64,000 nucleotides of DNA from Marinactinospora thermotolerans DSM 45154 (GCF_900167435.1 NZ_FUWS01000002.1:421924-485923), one strand, 5' to 3'; shown: positions 43,325-52,631, counted from the first letter of the stretch. Program-made: numbers and translations. The notes: generated by a model from the sequence alone, not told the origin.

Positions 43325-45085
43325 GTGGCACAACTGCGTATAGCTATGGCCCAGGTCAACCCGACGGTCGGTGACCTGGAAGGCAATTGCGGCATCGTCG
43401 TGGACTACGCCCGCAGGGCGGCCGAGGCGGGGGCGCACCTGGCGGTCTTCCCCGAGATGGTGGTGACCGGTTATCCCGTCGAGGACCTCGCCCTGCGCGC
43501 GTCGTTCGCCGAGGCATCCATCGAGGCCGTGCGCGGTCTCGCCCGGCGCCTGGAGGACGAGGGCCTGGGCGGGCTGCCCGTGGTGGTCGGCTTCCTCAAC
43601 CGGTCGGCCGACGCGGCGCCCCGCTACGGCCGTCCGGCCGGCGCGCCCCAAAACGCGCTCGCGCTGTTGCACGGGGGTGAGGTGCGGGTCGTCTCGGCAA
43701 AGCACCACCTGCCCAACTACGGGGTCTTCGACGAGTTCCGCAACTTCGTCCCCGGGGAAACGCTGCCGGTGGTGCGCCTGCACGGTGTGGACGTCGCCCT
43801 GGTGATCTGCGAGGACCTGTGGCAGGAGGGCGGGCCGGTGGCCGCCGTGCGCGACGCCGGGGCGGGACTGCTCGTCGTCCTCAACGGGTCGCCCTACGAG
43901 CGGGACAAGGACGACGAGCGTCTGGCACTGTGCCAGCGGCGCGCCCGTGAGGCCGGCGCGGCCCTGGCCTACGTGAACATGGTGGGCGGCCAGGACGAGC
44001 TGGTCTTCGACGGCGACTCCCTCATCGTCGACGCCGGCGGCGAACTCCTCGCGCGCGGGCCGCAGTTCGAGGAGACCCTGCTCGTCACCGACCTGGAACT
44101 GCCGGTGGCGGCCCCGGCCGAGGGCGCCCCGGTCCCGGTGAGCGGCATCCGGATCGAACGCCACGTCCTGTCGGAAGAGCCGGTCGCCGCCTACGAGCCG
44201 CTGCCGGGTCGGGTGGAACCGCGTCTGGACGACCTTGCCGAGGTGTACGCGGCACTGGTCACCGGAACCCGCGACTACGTCCGCAAGAACCGTTTCGGGT
44301 CGGTCGTCCTCGGCCTGTCCGGTGGCATCGACTCGGCGCTGACCGCCACGATCGCGGTGGACGCGCTGGGCCCCGAGCGGGTCAACGTCGTGCTCATGCC
44401 CAGCCGTTACTCCAGCGACCACTCGGTCTCCGACGCCGAGGAGCTGGTCAAGCGCCAGGGCGTCAACGCGCGGACGGTCGCGGTGGGCCCCATGGTCGAC
44501 GCCTTCGAGGCGGCGGTGGAGATCGACGGCCTGGCCGCGGAGAACCTCCAGGCCCGGGTGCGCGGCCAGTTGCTGATGACGCTGTCCAACCAGCACGGCC
44601 ACCTCGTGCTGACCACGGGGAACAAGAGCGAGCTGGCCACGGGCTACTCCACCCTCTACGGCGACTCCGCCGGCGGCTACGCCCCCATCAAGGACGCCTG
44701 GAAGACGCTGGTGTGGGAGCTGTCGAAGTGGCGCAACGCCGAGGCGGCGCGGCGCGGCGAGGTCCCGCCGATCCCGGAGAACTCCATCTCCAAGCCGCCC
44801 AGCGCGGAACTGCGCCCCGGCCAGCTCGACACCGACTCGCTGCCCGACTACGAGGTGCTCGACGCGCTGCTGGACGATTACGTCGGCACCGATCTGGGGC
44901 GTGCCGAGCTGGTCGCGGCCGGACACGACGCCGCGCTGGTGGACCGGGTCATCCGGATGGTGGACCGCGCCGAGTACAAGCGCCGCCAGTATCCGCCGGG
45001 CCCCAAGATCAGCAGGCGCAACTTCGGCCGTGATCGGCGCCTGCCGATCACCAACAGGTGGACCGCCCCGGCCGGCCTCGCCTGA
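43325..45085 (+). CDS. nadE: glutamine-dependent NAD+ synthetase
   Basis: From GTG at 43325 the protein has 586 residues. The N-terminal nitrilase domain releases ammonia from glutamine, with the glutamate in FPEMVVTGYP, lysine in AKHHLPNYGVFDE and cysteine in LVICEDLWQEG. The C-terminal domain converts deamido-NAD to NAD and has the SGGIDSALT phosphate loop and TTGNKSELATGYSTLYGD. No ribosome binding site is visible, and a TAGGCT just upstream could serve as -10, so the mRNA may start at the GTG. Confidence 0.95.
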   Translation: MAQLRIAMAQVNPTVGDLEGNCGIVVDYARRAAEAGAHLAVFPEMVVTGYPVEDLALRASFAEASIEAVRGLARRLEDEGLGGLPVVVGFLNRSADAAPRYGRPAGAPQNALALLHGGEVRVVSAKHHLPNYGVFDEFRNFVPGETLPVVRLHGVDVALVICEDLWQEGGPVAAVRDAGAGLLVVLNGSPYERDKDDERLALCQRRAREAGAALAYVNMVGGQDELVFDGDSLIVDAGGELLARGPQFEETLLVTDLELPVAAPAEGAPVPVSGIRIERHVLSEEPVAAYEPLPGRVEPRLDDLAEVYAALVTGTRDYVRKNRFGSVVLGLSGGIDSALTATIAVDALGPERVNVVLMPSRYSSDHSVSDAEELVKRQGVNARTVAVGPMVDAFEAAVEIDGLAAENLQARVRGQLLMTLSNQHGHLVLTTGNKSELATGYSTLYGDSAGGYAPIKDAWKTLVWELSKWRNAEAARRGEVPPIPENSISKPPSAELRPGQLDTDSLPDYEVLDALLDDYVGTDLGRAELVAAGHDAALVDRVIRMVDRAEYKRRQYPPGPKISRRNFGRDRRLPITNRWTAPAGLA

Positions 45086-45105
45086 TCTCGGCCCCGGGCC
45101 ATGAG

Positions 45106-45146
45106 CCCCTCCCCGCCGGGCGCAACCTCAGGCCCGCGGGGAGGGG
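45106..45146. terminator. terminator between nadE and the LuxR-family gene
   Basis: Arms cccctccccgc (45106-45116) and exact complement (45136-45146) with a 19-base loop lie between the two convergent stop codons and would serve both. Confidence 0.6.
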
Positions 45147-45147
45147 G

Positions 45148-48100
45148 TCAGTGGACGAGACCGAGTTCGCGCGCGCGGCCCGCCGCGGCCACCCGGTTGG
45201 CGACACCGAGCTTGGCCAGGATGTTGGAGACGTGGACGCTGGCGGTCTTGGCCGATATGAACAGCTCGGCGGCGATGGCGGCGTTGGTGTGCCCCCGGGC
45301 GAGCAGACGGAGCACCTCGGTCTCCCGCGGGGTCAGTCCGGCGGGCGGCGCGGGTGGCGTCGAGCCGTTCGACGGGTCCAGGGCGACGTTGATCCGCCGG
45401 GCGAGCGACGCGGCGCGCCGTTCCAGCGGAACCGCGCCCGCCTCCCCGGCGAGCCGCGCGGCGTCGCGCAGGAGCGGGGCCGCGCCGCCTCGGTCACCGG
45501 CCACGGCCGCCGCCTCGGCGGCGAGCAGCAGCGCCTCGGCCCGTGCCAGGGGCAGCCCGAGACGCCCCCACTCCTCGGCCATGGCCTGCCAGGAGACGCG
45601 GGAGGCGTCGGGGGCCTCGCCGTCGGCGTCGGCCAGCCGGGCCCGGATCGACCGCCGTAACGCGGCCTGGACCGGTCCGTTGGGCTCCATCAGCGAGGCC
45701 GGCCGCTCCACTCTTTCGCGTAGCTCGGCGACCCGGGCGGCGGCGGTGTCCGTGGCGCCGAGCGGGGACAGTAACCGAGCCAGGGCGTCCAGCAGCGGCC
45801 AGCCGTAGGCGGGGTCCCGTTCCACCGCGATGTCACGGGTGGCCCGCAATCCGGCCTCCAGGGCCGCGTCGAAATCGCCCAGGGTCTGGTGCAGTTCCAC
45901 GGTGAACGTCGCCGTGGCGAGGGCGTGGTTCACGCGCGGCCGTCCCGAGATGGCCTCCCGTTCCACGGCGGCCCAGGCCGCGCGGGCCGCGTCGAGGTCG
46001 CCCAACGCCAGCGAGATCCGTCCGGCCAGGCAGTTGAGGTGGGCCCGGTGCAAGGAGGAGGACGCCCAGCCCAGACCCTGACGGGCCTGGTCCAGCCCTT
46101 CGCGCAGGGCGCCGGTCTCAACCGAGATCTCCGCCAGGTTCACCATGACGAAGGCTGCGCAGACCCGGAGCAGACTGGCCTCGCGGGCCCGTTCCAGTCC
46201 GGCCAGGCACAGGTCGCGGGCCTGGGCGTATTCGCCGCGTCCGCGCAGCAGGGAGGCGAGGTCGCCCAGGGCGCGCACCTCCATCGAGGCCTCCCCGATG
46301 GCGCGGGCCAGGGCCAGGCCGTCGTCGAAGGCGGCCCGCGCCTCGGCCTCCAGGCCGTCGCCCGCCTGGAGGGCGGCCAGCGTGATCAGCGCCTCGCTGC
46401 GGGCGCAGTCGTCACCGTGCCGCTCGGTGTGGGACAGGGCGGCCCGGGCGAGCTCGATGGCCGACACGGGACCTTCGCCGTCGCGCCCGATGAGGACGAG
46501 CAACGGGTGTCCGGCGGGAAGCCGGCCCGCGGGCACGGGTTCGGCGCGCAGCATCAGCTCGCTGGCGAGCCGGGCCAGCAGGAAACCGTAGTTACCGTCG
46601 TCGGGAGGATGGACCTCCAACGCCGTGTACAGGTCCTCGATGCCGGCCTCCTCGCCGAGCTGGATGCGGGCCAGGCCGCGGCGGCGCAGCAGCCGCCCGC
46701 GCGTCACGGATCGGGCGGTGCCCGTGGGGTCGGCGGCACCCCTGTCGAGGGGGACGGACGATGCTCGGAGGGAGGCCGGGAGCTCGGCCAGTCCGGTGTC
46801 GCACAGTTCGAGGGTCCGCGCGAACTCGCCGCTGTCGAACGCCGCGGCGGCGGCGTGGTCGAACACCTCGGCCAGGGACAGGCCGTCGACGAGCGAGCCG
46901 GGGTCGGCGACGCGCCCCCACAGGGCGATGACGCGTTCGAGCATGCGCAGCTCCTCGGCGTAGCCGAAGGAGCGGGCGGCGTGCCGGGCCGCGCGCCAGG
47001 CGGCGCCGAGGGCCCGGGCGGGTTCGCGGGCGGCGTGGTAGTGGTGGGCCTGCTCCACGGCCAGGCGGTCGGGTGGGACCAGGTCGGGGTGCGCGTCGAT
47101 GACCTCGGCCCAGCGCAGGTGCAGTCGGGTGTGCTGACCCGGCAGGAGGTCCTGGTGGACCGCCTCGCGCAGCAGGGCGTGCCGGAAGCGGTAACCGGGA
47201 CCGTCGACGAGCAGGATGTTGGCGTCGATGGCGGAGCGCAGGGCGGTGTCGAGGTCGGTCTCGGGCAGCTCCGCCACGTGGGCGAGCAGTTCGTGGCCGA
47301 TGCGCCCACCGTCCAGCGCGCCGACGGACGCGATGTCGATCACCGAGCGCGCGGCGTCGTCGACCCGCCTCAGGCCGGCGAGAAGGAGCTCGCGCGGGCG
47401 TTCGGGAAGCGTGCCGGCGTCATGTCCGGCGTCCTCCAACAGCGATTCGACGAACAACGGGTAGCCGCCCGCGCGCTCGTGCAGCGTGGCGACCTCGTCC
47501 GGGGAGAGGTCGCCACCGCGGATGGCGGCGGCCTGGCGGGCGACCTCCTCGCGGGTGAGGGGGGACAGGTCGAGGCGGTCGACCGTGGGCAGGCGCTGGA
47601 GTTCGGGCAGGAGGCGGCGCAGCGGGTGGTCACGGTGCAGGTCGTCGGAGCGGAAGCTGACGATGACCTGGACGGGGGCGTCGGTCAGATTGCGGATGAG
47701 GAAGACCAGCAGGTCGCGGGTCGAGGGGTCGGCCCAGTGCAGGTCCTCGACGACCAGGGTGAGCCCGTCCGGGGCGGCGACGCCGGTGAGGAGGCGCAAC
47801 ACCTGTTCGAACAGCCGGCCGCGGGCCTCCCGGCGTTCCCTGGGAACGGGGCCGAGCTCGGGCAGGAGGCGGGCGAGCTCGTGCTCGCCGTCCTCGGCGA
47901 GGGCGTCGAAGGGGGCGCGGCCGAGGTCGCGCAGCAGGTGCCGCAGGACGGTGACGAAGGGGGCGAAGGACAGACCGTCCATGCCCAGCTCCAGGCAGCC
48001 TCCGGTGACCACCCGGGTGGGGGAGCTGCGGGCGAACTCGCCGAGGAGCCGGGTCTTGCCGATACCGGCGTCTCCGGCGAGGAGCATCACGGAGGGGGAG

Positions 48101-48189
48101 CCGGTTCGGGCCCGGTGCGCGTGTTCGGTGAGGGCGGCGAGTTCGGCCGACCGGCCGACGAACACCGGGCTTGAACCGTGAAAAGGCAT
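45148..48189 (-). CDS. large ATP-binding LuxR-family regulator (LAL type)
   Basis: A 1013-residue regulator. The N-terminal domain is an AAA-type ATPase with Walker A LLAGDAGIGKTRLL at about 37-50, TLVVEDLHWADPSTRDLL for Walker B, and further STAND-type features. The middle is about 500 residues of helical repeat, likely TPR-like, with many Ala/Arg pairs. The C-terminal LuxR helix-turn-helix is LTPRETEVLRLLARGHTNAA followed by ELFISAKTASVHVSNILAKL. Such proteins act as activators, for example of maltose genes (MalT) or antibiotic clusters. Its targets here are unknown; a 48-residue gene lies directly upstream. Confidence 0.9.
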   Translation of the reverse strand: MPFHGSSPVFVGRSAELAALTEHAHRARTGSPSVMLLAGDAGIGKTRLLGEFARSSPTRVVTGGCLELGMDGLSFAPFVTVLRHLLRDLGRAPFDALAEDGEHELARLLPELGPVPRERREARGRLFEQVLRLLTGVAAPDGLTLVVEDLHWADPSTRDLLVFLIRNLTDAPVQVIVSFRSDDLHRDHPLRRLLPELQRLPTVDRLDLSPLTREEVARQAAAIRGGDLSPDEVATLHERAGGYPLFVESLLEDAGHDAGTLPERPRELLLAGLRRVDDAARSVIDIASVGALDGGRIGHELLAHVAELPETDLDTALRSAIDANILLVDGPGYRFRHALLREAVHQDLLPGQHTRLHLRWAEVIDAHPDLVPPDRLAVEQAHHYHAAREPARALGAAWRAARHAARSFGYAEELRMLERVIALWGRVADPGSLVDGLSLAEVFDHAAAAAFDSGEFARTLELCDTGLAELPASLRASSVPLDRGAADPTGTARSVTRGRLLRRRGLARIQLGEEAGIEDLYTALEVHPPDDGNYGFLLARLASELMLRAEPVPAGRLPAGHPLLVLIGRDGEGPVSAIELARAALSHTERHGDDCARSEALITLAALQAGDGLEAEARAAFDDGLALARAIGEASMEVRALGDLASLLRGRGEYAQARDLCLAGLERAREASLLRVCAAFVMVNLAEISVETGALREGLDQARQGLGWASSSLHRAHLNCLAGRISLALGDLDAARAAWAAVEREAISGRPRVNHALATATFTVELHQTLGDFDAALEAGLRATRDIAVERDPAYGWPLLDALARLLSPLGATDTAAARVAELRERVERPASLMEPNGPVQAALRRSIRARLADADGEAPDASRVSWQAMAEEWGRLGLPLARAEALLLAAEAAAVAGDRGGAAPLLRDAARLAGEAGAVPLERRAASLARRINVALDPSNGSTPPAPPAGLTPRETEVLRLLARGHTNAAIAAELFISAKTASVHVSNILAKLGVANRVAAAGRARELGLVH

Positions 48190-48235
48190 GTCTCCCAGTA
48201 TGCCGTCGGGCGGGGACGGGAGCGGGTGCGGTCGT

Positions 48236-48382
48236 TCACCGGGGGAGGGGTGCGGGGCGGGGCGGACGGGGGGCCTTGGGGTCGCCTGCTTGGCGGCGCT
48301 CGGTCCGGTGGCGGTCGGCCCGGCGGTGACGTTCGGTCATCCGGTCGTGGGCGATCCGGCCGAGGATGTCGGGGTGCATCAT
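48236..48382 (-). CDS. 48-residue conserved-looking small protein
   Basis: From ATG at 48382, eight bases after AGGGAGA on the minus strand, this reads MMHPDILGRIAHDRMTERHR, then an Arg/His-rich stretch and a proline-rich tail. The start MxPDIL and the RIA-x-R helix are like small proteins often found in actinobacterial genomes. All codons are third-position G/C biased in this frame, as in neighbouring genes. It ends 46 bp before the large LuxR-family gene, so they may be transcribed together. Function unknown. Confidence 0.6.
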   Translation of the reverse strand: MMHPDILGRIAHDRMTERHRRADRHRTERRQAGDPKAPRPPRPAPLPR

Positions 48383-48581
48383 CGCTGTCTCCCTGGTCGT
48401 GGGGCCGAGGCGAGGTGTTCGTCCTCGATGTCCTCAGATTCGCCCTAAGACCCCCGGGCGGGCATCGGCAGAACTGCGTATTCGCTGCCGCCGCGCCGGG
48501 TCGGTCCGGATCGGTGACTAAGGCGGTGTGAGCGGGTTCATAGGCGGGAGTGTTCGCGCGAGTCCCGAATCGGACATACGG

Positions 48582-48618
48582 TTAAGTTACTCATGAGTAG
48601 CACTGATGGGTAACTTAA
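48582..48618. promoter_or_regulatory. nested palindromic operator upstream of acyl-CoA dehydrogenase
   Basis: Outer arms ttaagttac (48582-48590) and gtaacttaa (48610-48618) are exact complements, and an inner tactcatgagta (48588-48599) is a perfect 12-bp palindrome. The AT-rich site lies 38 bp before the start codon, where a TetR-type fatty or branched acid regulator would be expected. No such gene is next to it. Confidence 0.55.
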
Positions 48619-48655
48619 AGTTTCGGCTCGTCAGGGGCCGTGGAAGGGGGCGAAG

Positions 48656-49885
48656 ATGACGGAGCGTGCCCAGGAGAGCGGCGGAGCCGACCTGCTGCTG
48701 CCCGGTGACCTGTTCGCCAGTGAGGCGCTGCTGTCGGAACGGGAACGCGAGATCGTGCTGCGCGTCCGCGGGTTCCTCGCCGAGGAGGTCGCGCCGGTCG
48801 TCAACGACCACTGGGCCAGGGCGGAGTTCCCGCACCACCTGATCAAGCGGTTCGCCGAACTCGACATCGCCGGTCTGCCCTACGGGCTCTCCGTCGGCGC
48901 GGACGGGCGGGTCCGCGAGGTCGAGCCGGCGAGCGAACTGCTCAACGGCTTCCTCGCCCTGGAACTCGCCCGCGTCGACGCCTCGATCGCGACCTTCTTC
49001 GGCGTCCACCAGGGGCTGGCCATGGGCAGCGTCGCCCTGACCGGCTCCCCCGAGCAGCGTCGTCGCTGGCTTCCCGACATGGCGCGGATGGAGCGCATCG
49101 GCGCGTTCGCGCTGACCGAACCCCAGAGCGGCTCCGACATCGCCGGGGGGCTGGCGACGACCGCCCGGCGCGAGGGGGACGAGTGGGTCCTCGACGGCCG
49201 CAAGAAGTGGATCGGCAACGCCACCTTCGCCGACCTCATCGTGGTGTGGGCGCGCGACGTGGCCGACGGCCAGATCAAGGGCTTCGTCGTCCCCGGGGAC
49301 GCCCCCGGGTTCACGGCGACCACGATCGAGAACAAGATCGCCCTGCGCATCGTGCAGAACGCCGAGATCACGCTCGACGGCGTGCGGGTGCCCGAGGCCG
49401 ACCGGCTCGCGGGCGCGACCGGCTTCAAGGACACCAACGACGTCCTCCGCCAGACCCGCAGCGGGGTCGCCTGGGAGTCGGTCGGCGTGATGATGGGCGC
49501 TTATGAGGCCGCGCTGTCCTACGCGACCCGACGCGACCAGTTCGGCCGCAAGCTCGCCCAGTTCCAGCTCGTCCAGGACCACCTGGTGCGGATGCTCGGC
49601 GACATCACCTCGTCGCTGTCGCTGATGGTGCGCCTGGCCCAGCTCCAGGACGCGGGGGTCAACCGGCACAACCACGCGGCCCTGGCCAAGGCCCAGGTCA
49701 CGACCCGGATGCGCGAGGTCGTGGCGCGCGCCCGCGAGCTGCTGGGCGGTAACGGCATCCTCGTCGACAACGACGTGGCCCGTTTCTTCGCCGACGCCGA
49801 GGCGCTGTACTCCTACGAGGGCACCCGCGAGGTGAACACGCTCGTCGTCGGCCGGGCGATCACCGGCCACGGCGCCTTCGTCTGA
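48656..49885 (+). CDS. acyl-CoA dehydrogenase
   Basis: A 409-residue flavoprotein of the acyl-CoA dehydrogenase family. FAD-binding signature one is GAFALTEPQSGSDIAGGLAT at about 143-162, signature two lies near the C-terminus (ARARELLGGNGILVDNDVARFFADAEALYSYEGT). The catalytic base is probably the glutamate of YSYEGTREVN, the position used by short/medium-chain and glutaryl-CoA-type enzymes. It resembles the glutaryl-CoA branch in overall length and in the RRDQFGRKLAQFQLVQ segment, but the substrate is not certain. An operator upstream suggests substrate induction. Confidence 0.92.
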   Translation: MTERAQESGGADLLLPGDLFASEALLSEREREIVLRVRGFLAEEVAPVVNDHWARAEFPHHLIKRFAELDIAGLPYGLSVGADGRVREVEPASELLNGFLALELARVDASIATFFGVHQGLAMGSVALTGSPEQRRRWLPDMARMERIGAFALTEPQSGSDIAGGLATTARREGDEWVLDGRKKWIGNATFADLIVVWARDVADGQIKGFVVPGDAPGFTATTIENKIALRIVQNAEITLDGVRVPEADRLAGATGFKDTNDVLRQTRSGVAWESVGVMMGAYEAALSYATRRDQFGRKLAQFQLVQDHLVRMLGDITSSLSLMVRLAQLQDAGVNRHNHAALAKAQVTTRMREVVARARELLGGNGILVDNDVARFFADAEALYSYEGTREVNTLVVGRAITGHGAFV

Positions 49886-49890
49886 TCCCG

Positions 49891-49922
49891 CGCGCCCGGC
49901 CGGCGGATCCCGGCCGGGCGCG
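49891..49922. terminator. terminator between acyl-CoA dehydrogenase and the next convergent gene
   Basis: Arms cgcgcccggccgg (49891-49903) and exact complement (49910-49922) with a 6-base loop, starting 5 bp after the TGA stop and ending 6 bp before the opposite stop. Confidence 0.72.
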
Positions 49923-49928
49923 TGAAGG

Positions 49929-50297
49929 TCAGGACACGGACCCGCCTGTCGCTTCGGCGACGGCGGGTCCCGGTGGTTCCGGGATCACCGTCAGGCCGAG
50001 CTCGGGGAACCCCAGCCAGTCCAGCCGCAGCGACGCGGCCCGCGCGCGCTCGGCGAGCCGCAGCCGCAGGCGGTACACGCACAACAGGAGGGCCTGGAGG
50101 GAGTCGACCCCGAAGGCCGCCTCCACCGTCTCATCGCCCAGGCCCACGATCCTGTGGGGGCAGTACCAGTCGCCTCCGGGGGATCGGGGGTCGGGGCGCG
50201 GCCTGCCGATCTCCACCACCACCTGGGTGCGGCCGCCGTTCTCGGCGATCGCGTCGAGTCTGCGTGTGGCCACGACCTCTCCGAGTTCGTGTCGCAT
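49929..50297 (-). CDS. conserved hypothetical protein, 122 residues
   Basis: From ATG at 50297, after GGGGAG, the protein has 122 residues: MRHELGEVVATRRLDAIAEN, then VVVEIGRPRPDPRSPGGDWY, CPHRIVGLGDE and TVEAAFGVDSLQALLLCVYR. It looks like a small, compact alpha-beta domain of a type common in actinobacteria and other bacteria as an unannotated family. No catalytic residues stand out. The frame continues upstream to 50492, but the ribosome site and similarity of style favour 50297. Confidence 0.7.
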   Translation of the reverse strand: MRHELGEVVATRRLDAIAENGGRTQVVVEIGRPRPDPRSPGGDWYCPHRIVGLGDETVEAAFGVDSLQALLLCVYRLRLRLAERARAASLRLDWLGFPELGLTVIPEPPGPAVAEATGGSVS

Positions 50298-50781
50298 GTG
50301 CTCCCCTTTCCCGTTGCTTCCCGCGGTGCGGGCGCCCACGTTAGCGGGGACCTGTGACGGCCTCCCCGGCCGCGCCGAGGGGCCGCGCCTTTCCAGGGGC
50401 GGGGACGCGCTCTGCCTCGGACCTGGGACGGAGGCGGCCGGCCCGCCTCCGGGGCGTTCCCTCCACCGTGCGCTTCGCAAGCCCTTGCGCAAACTTTCGT
50501 TCTTTTCGACGGAATTTCGAACCGGGAGTGCATCCTACGCGGCGTGGCGACGTGGCTCCGTCGCGCTGAAGCGCCAGTTCACGGAGCATCAAGGGAGGTC
50601 GACGTCCTCTGCGGGAAGGTGTCCGGCAGAGAAACGTCGCGAAACACGCCGTTCACAAAGCAGCACCGGTTTGTTAGCTTCGTCACGCCGTGAAAGTTCT
50701 TGCAAGGCGTACGGCCCTGCTGTTCCCACGGCGTTGTCTCCGTCCCTGACGGTCCCCCGTCACCCCGCCTTGGAGGGCGCG
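50298..50781 (+). promoter_or_regulatory. amylase control region with MalR/Reg1-like operators
   Basis: This 484-bp region has no gene. A promoter pair, TTCACA (50652-50657) and TAGCTT (50675-50680) with 17 bases between, would start transcription near 50687. CTTGCAAG at 50699-50706 lies just downstream of that start, and cgcaag-cc-cttgcg occurs at 50476-50489. CTTGC-type repeats are the operator of the Streptomyces maltose/amylase repressor (MalR/Reg1), so repression relieved by maltose or starch breakdown products is likely. The remainder shows no signal I can name. Confidence 0.5.
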
Positions 50782-52587
50782 ATGACACTACGCAGGTCGA
50801 CGGCCGCCGTAGCGGCCCTGCTCTTCGCGATCACCCTGCTCGTCCCCCTGATCACACGGGCCGAACCGGCCCGGGCCGCCACCGGCGGCCGTGACGTCAT
50901 CGTCCACCTGTTCCAGTGGCCCTGGGAGTCCGTCGCACGCGAGTGCGAGACCTTCCTCGGTCCCAACGGTTACGGCGCGATCCAGGTGTCCCCACCCCAG
51001 GAGCATGTCGTCCTCGCCCGGGAGGCCCACCCCTGGTGGCAGGACTACCAGCCGGTCTCCTATCAGCTGGAGTCGCGCCGCGGCGGCCGCGCGGAGTTCG
51101 CCGCCATGGTCCGCACCTGCCGCGAGGCCGGCGTCAAGATCTACGTCGACGCCGTGCTCAACCACATGAGCGGCAGCGGCTCGGTCAACAGCGGGCCCGG
51201 CAGCGCCGGATCCCCCTACACCAAGTACGACTATCCCGGCATCTACCAGAGCCAGGACTTCCACGACTGCCGCCGGGACATCTCCAACTGGAACGACCCC
51301 TGGGAGGTCCGCAACTGCGAACTGGTCGGCCTGTCCGACCTCAAGACCGAGTCCGGTTACGTCCGGGACAGGCTCACCGCCTACCTCAACGACCTGATCG
51401 GGCTGGGAGTCGCCGGATTCCGGATCGACGCGGCCAAGCACATGGCGGTGGCCGACATCGCCGCGATCACGGCGGGCCTGAACGACGTCCCCGGGTGGGG
51501 CGGCCGGCCCTACGTCTACCAGGAGGTCATCGAGGACGCCGCGATCCGGCCGGACGAGTACACCGGCCAGGGGGACGTCACCGACTTCCGCTACCACCGC
51601 GAGGTGAGCAACGCCTTCAAACAGGGGAACCTGTCGGGTCTGCGGGACCTTTCCGGGCGGATGGCCGTGGGATCGGACCAGGCGGTGGTGTTCGTGGACA
51701 ACCACGACACCCAACGCAGCGACCCGATCCTGACCTACAAGGACGGTGACGCCTACCGCCAGGCCACCGAGTTCATGCTCGCCCACCCGTTCGGCACCCC
51801 CAAGGTGATGTCGAGCTTCGCCTTCTCCGACAAGGAGGCGGGCCCGCCGGCCTCCGGCGACGGCACCACCAGCGCCGCCGACTGCGCCTCGGCGGCCTGG
51901 GTCTGCGAGCATCGCGATCCCGGGATCGCCGGGATGGTGGGCTTCCGCAACGCCGTGGGCGACGCGGGGGTGACGAACTGGTGGAGCGGCGCCGGCGACC
52001 AGATCGCCTTCGGCCGGGGGTCGGCCGGCTACGCGGTGTTCAACCAGGGCGGCGCCCTCCAGCGCACGTTCACCACCTCGCTGCCGCCCGGCGTCTACTG
52101 CGACGTCGTCAACGGCACCTTCAGCGACGGCGCGTGCGACGGTCCCACCCACACGGTCGCGGCCGACGGGACGTTCACCGCCGCGGTCCCGGCCGACAGC
52201 TCGCTGGCGTTGCACGTCCAGGCCAGGGTCGACGGTGGTGGCGGGGAGCCCACGCCCGGGCCCACCGACCCGCCGGGGGAGTGCGCCACCGTGGACGTCT
52301 CCTTCCACGCCAGGGTGACCACCTGGTACGGGCAGAACGTGTTCGTCGTCGGGTCCGTCCCCCAACTCGGGAGCTGGGACACCGGGCGGGCGGTCGCGCT
52401 CTCCTCGGCCGACTATCCGGTGTGGAAGGCCAGCGTGGACATCCCCGAGGGGACCCGGCTGGAGTACAAGTACATCAAGAAAGATCCCGACGGGCGGATC
52501 ACGTGGGAGTCCGACCCCAACCGCGCCCGCGTCGCCGAGGCCGCTGGGGAGGGATGCGCGGTGACCTTCTCCGACACCTGGAGGTGA
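50782..52587 (+). CDS. amy: secreted alpha-amylase with starch-binding domain (GH13-CBM20)
   Basis: A 601-residue exported enzyme from ATG at 50782 after a GGAGG. A Sec signal of about 33 residues ends near ARA-AT. The GH13 catalytic domain has the region-I DAVLNHMS, nucleophile aspartate in GFRIDAAKH (about 216), acid/base glutamate in YQEVIEDA (about 248) and transition-state aspartate in FVDNHDTQR (about 309). After a Gly/Pro-rich linker (GGGGEPTPGPTDPPGE) the C-terminal 100 residues are a CBM20 starch-binding domain (NVFVVGSVPQLGSWDTGRAV, EYKYIKKDPDG). It hydrolyses starch outside the cell, similar to amylases of Streptomyces and Thermomonospora. Confidence 0.95.
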   Translation: MTLRRSTAAVAALLFAITLLVPLITRAEPARAATGGRDVIVHLFQWPWESVARECETFLGPNGYGAIQVSPPQEHVVLAREAHPWWQDYQPVSYQLESRRGGRAEFAAMVRTCREAGVKIYVDAVLNHMSGSGSVNSGPGSAGSPYTKYDYPGIYQSQDFHDCRRDISNWNDPWEVRNCELVGLSDLKTESGYVRDRLTAYLNDLIGLGVAGFRIDAAKHMAVADIAAITAGLNDVPGWGGRPYVYQEVIEDAAIRPDEYTGQGDVTDFRYHREVSNAFKQGNLSGLRDLSGRMAVGSDQAVVFVDNHDTQRSDPILTYKDGDAYRQATEFMLAHPFGTPKVMSSFAFSDKEAGPPASGDGTTSAADCASAAWVCEHRDPGIAGMVGFRNAVGDAGVTNWWSGAGDQIAFGRGSAGYAVFNQGGALQRTFTTSLPPGVYCDVVNGTFSDGACDGPTHTVAADGTFTAAVPADSSLALHVQARVDGGGGEPTPGPTDPPGECATVDVSFHARVTTWYGQNVFVVGSVPQLGSWDTGRAVALSSADYPVWKASVDIPEGTRLEYKYIKKDPDGRITWESDPNRARVAEAAGEGCAVTFSDTWR

Positions 52588-52601
52588 GCCGCGCCTGAGT
52601 C

Positions 52602-52631
52602 GCCGCCCGGGGGCGCCCGCCCCCGGGCGGC
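52602..52631 (+). terminator. amylase terminator
   Basis: Arms gccgcccgggggc (52602-52614) and complement (52619-52631) with a 4-base loop, 15 bp after the amylase stop. Confidence 0.75.

Noticed and set aside
48188-48448. 86-codon plus-strand frame upstream of the acyl-CoA dehydrogenase
   Set aside because: It is antisense to the better-supported 48-residue gene at 48236-48382 and has no recognisable content.
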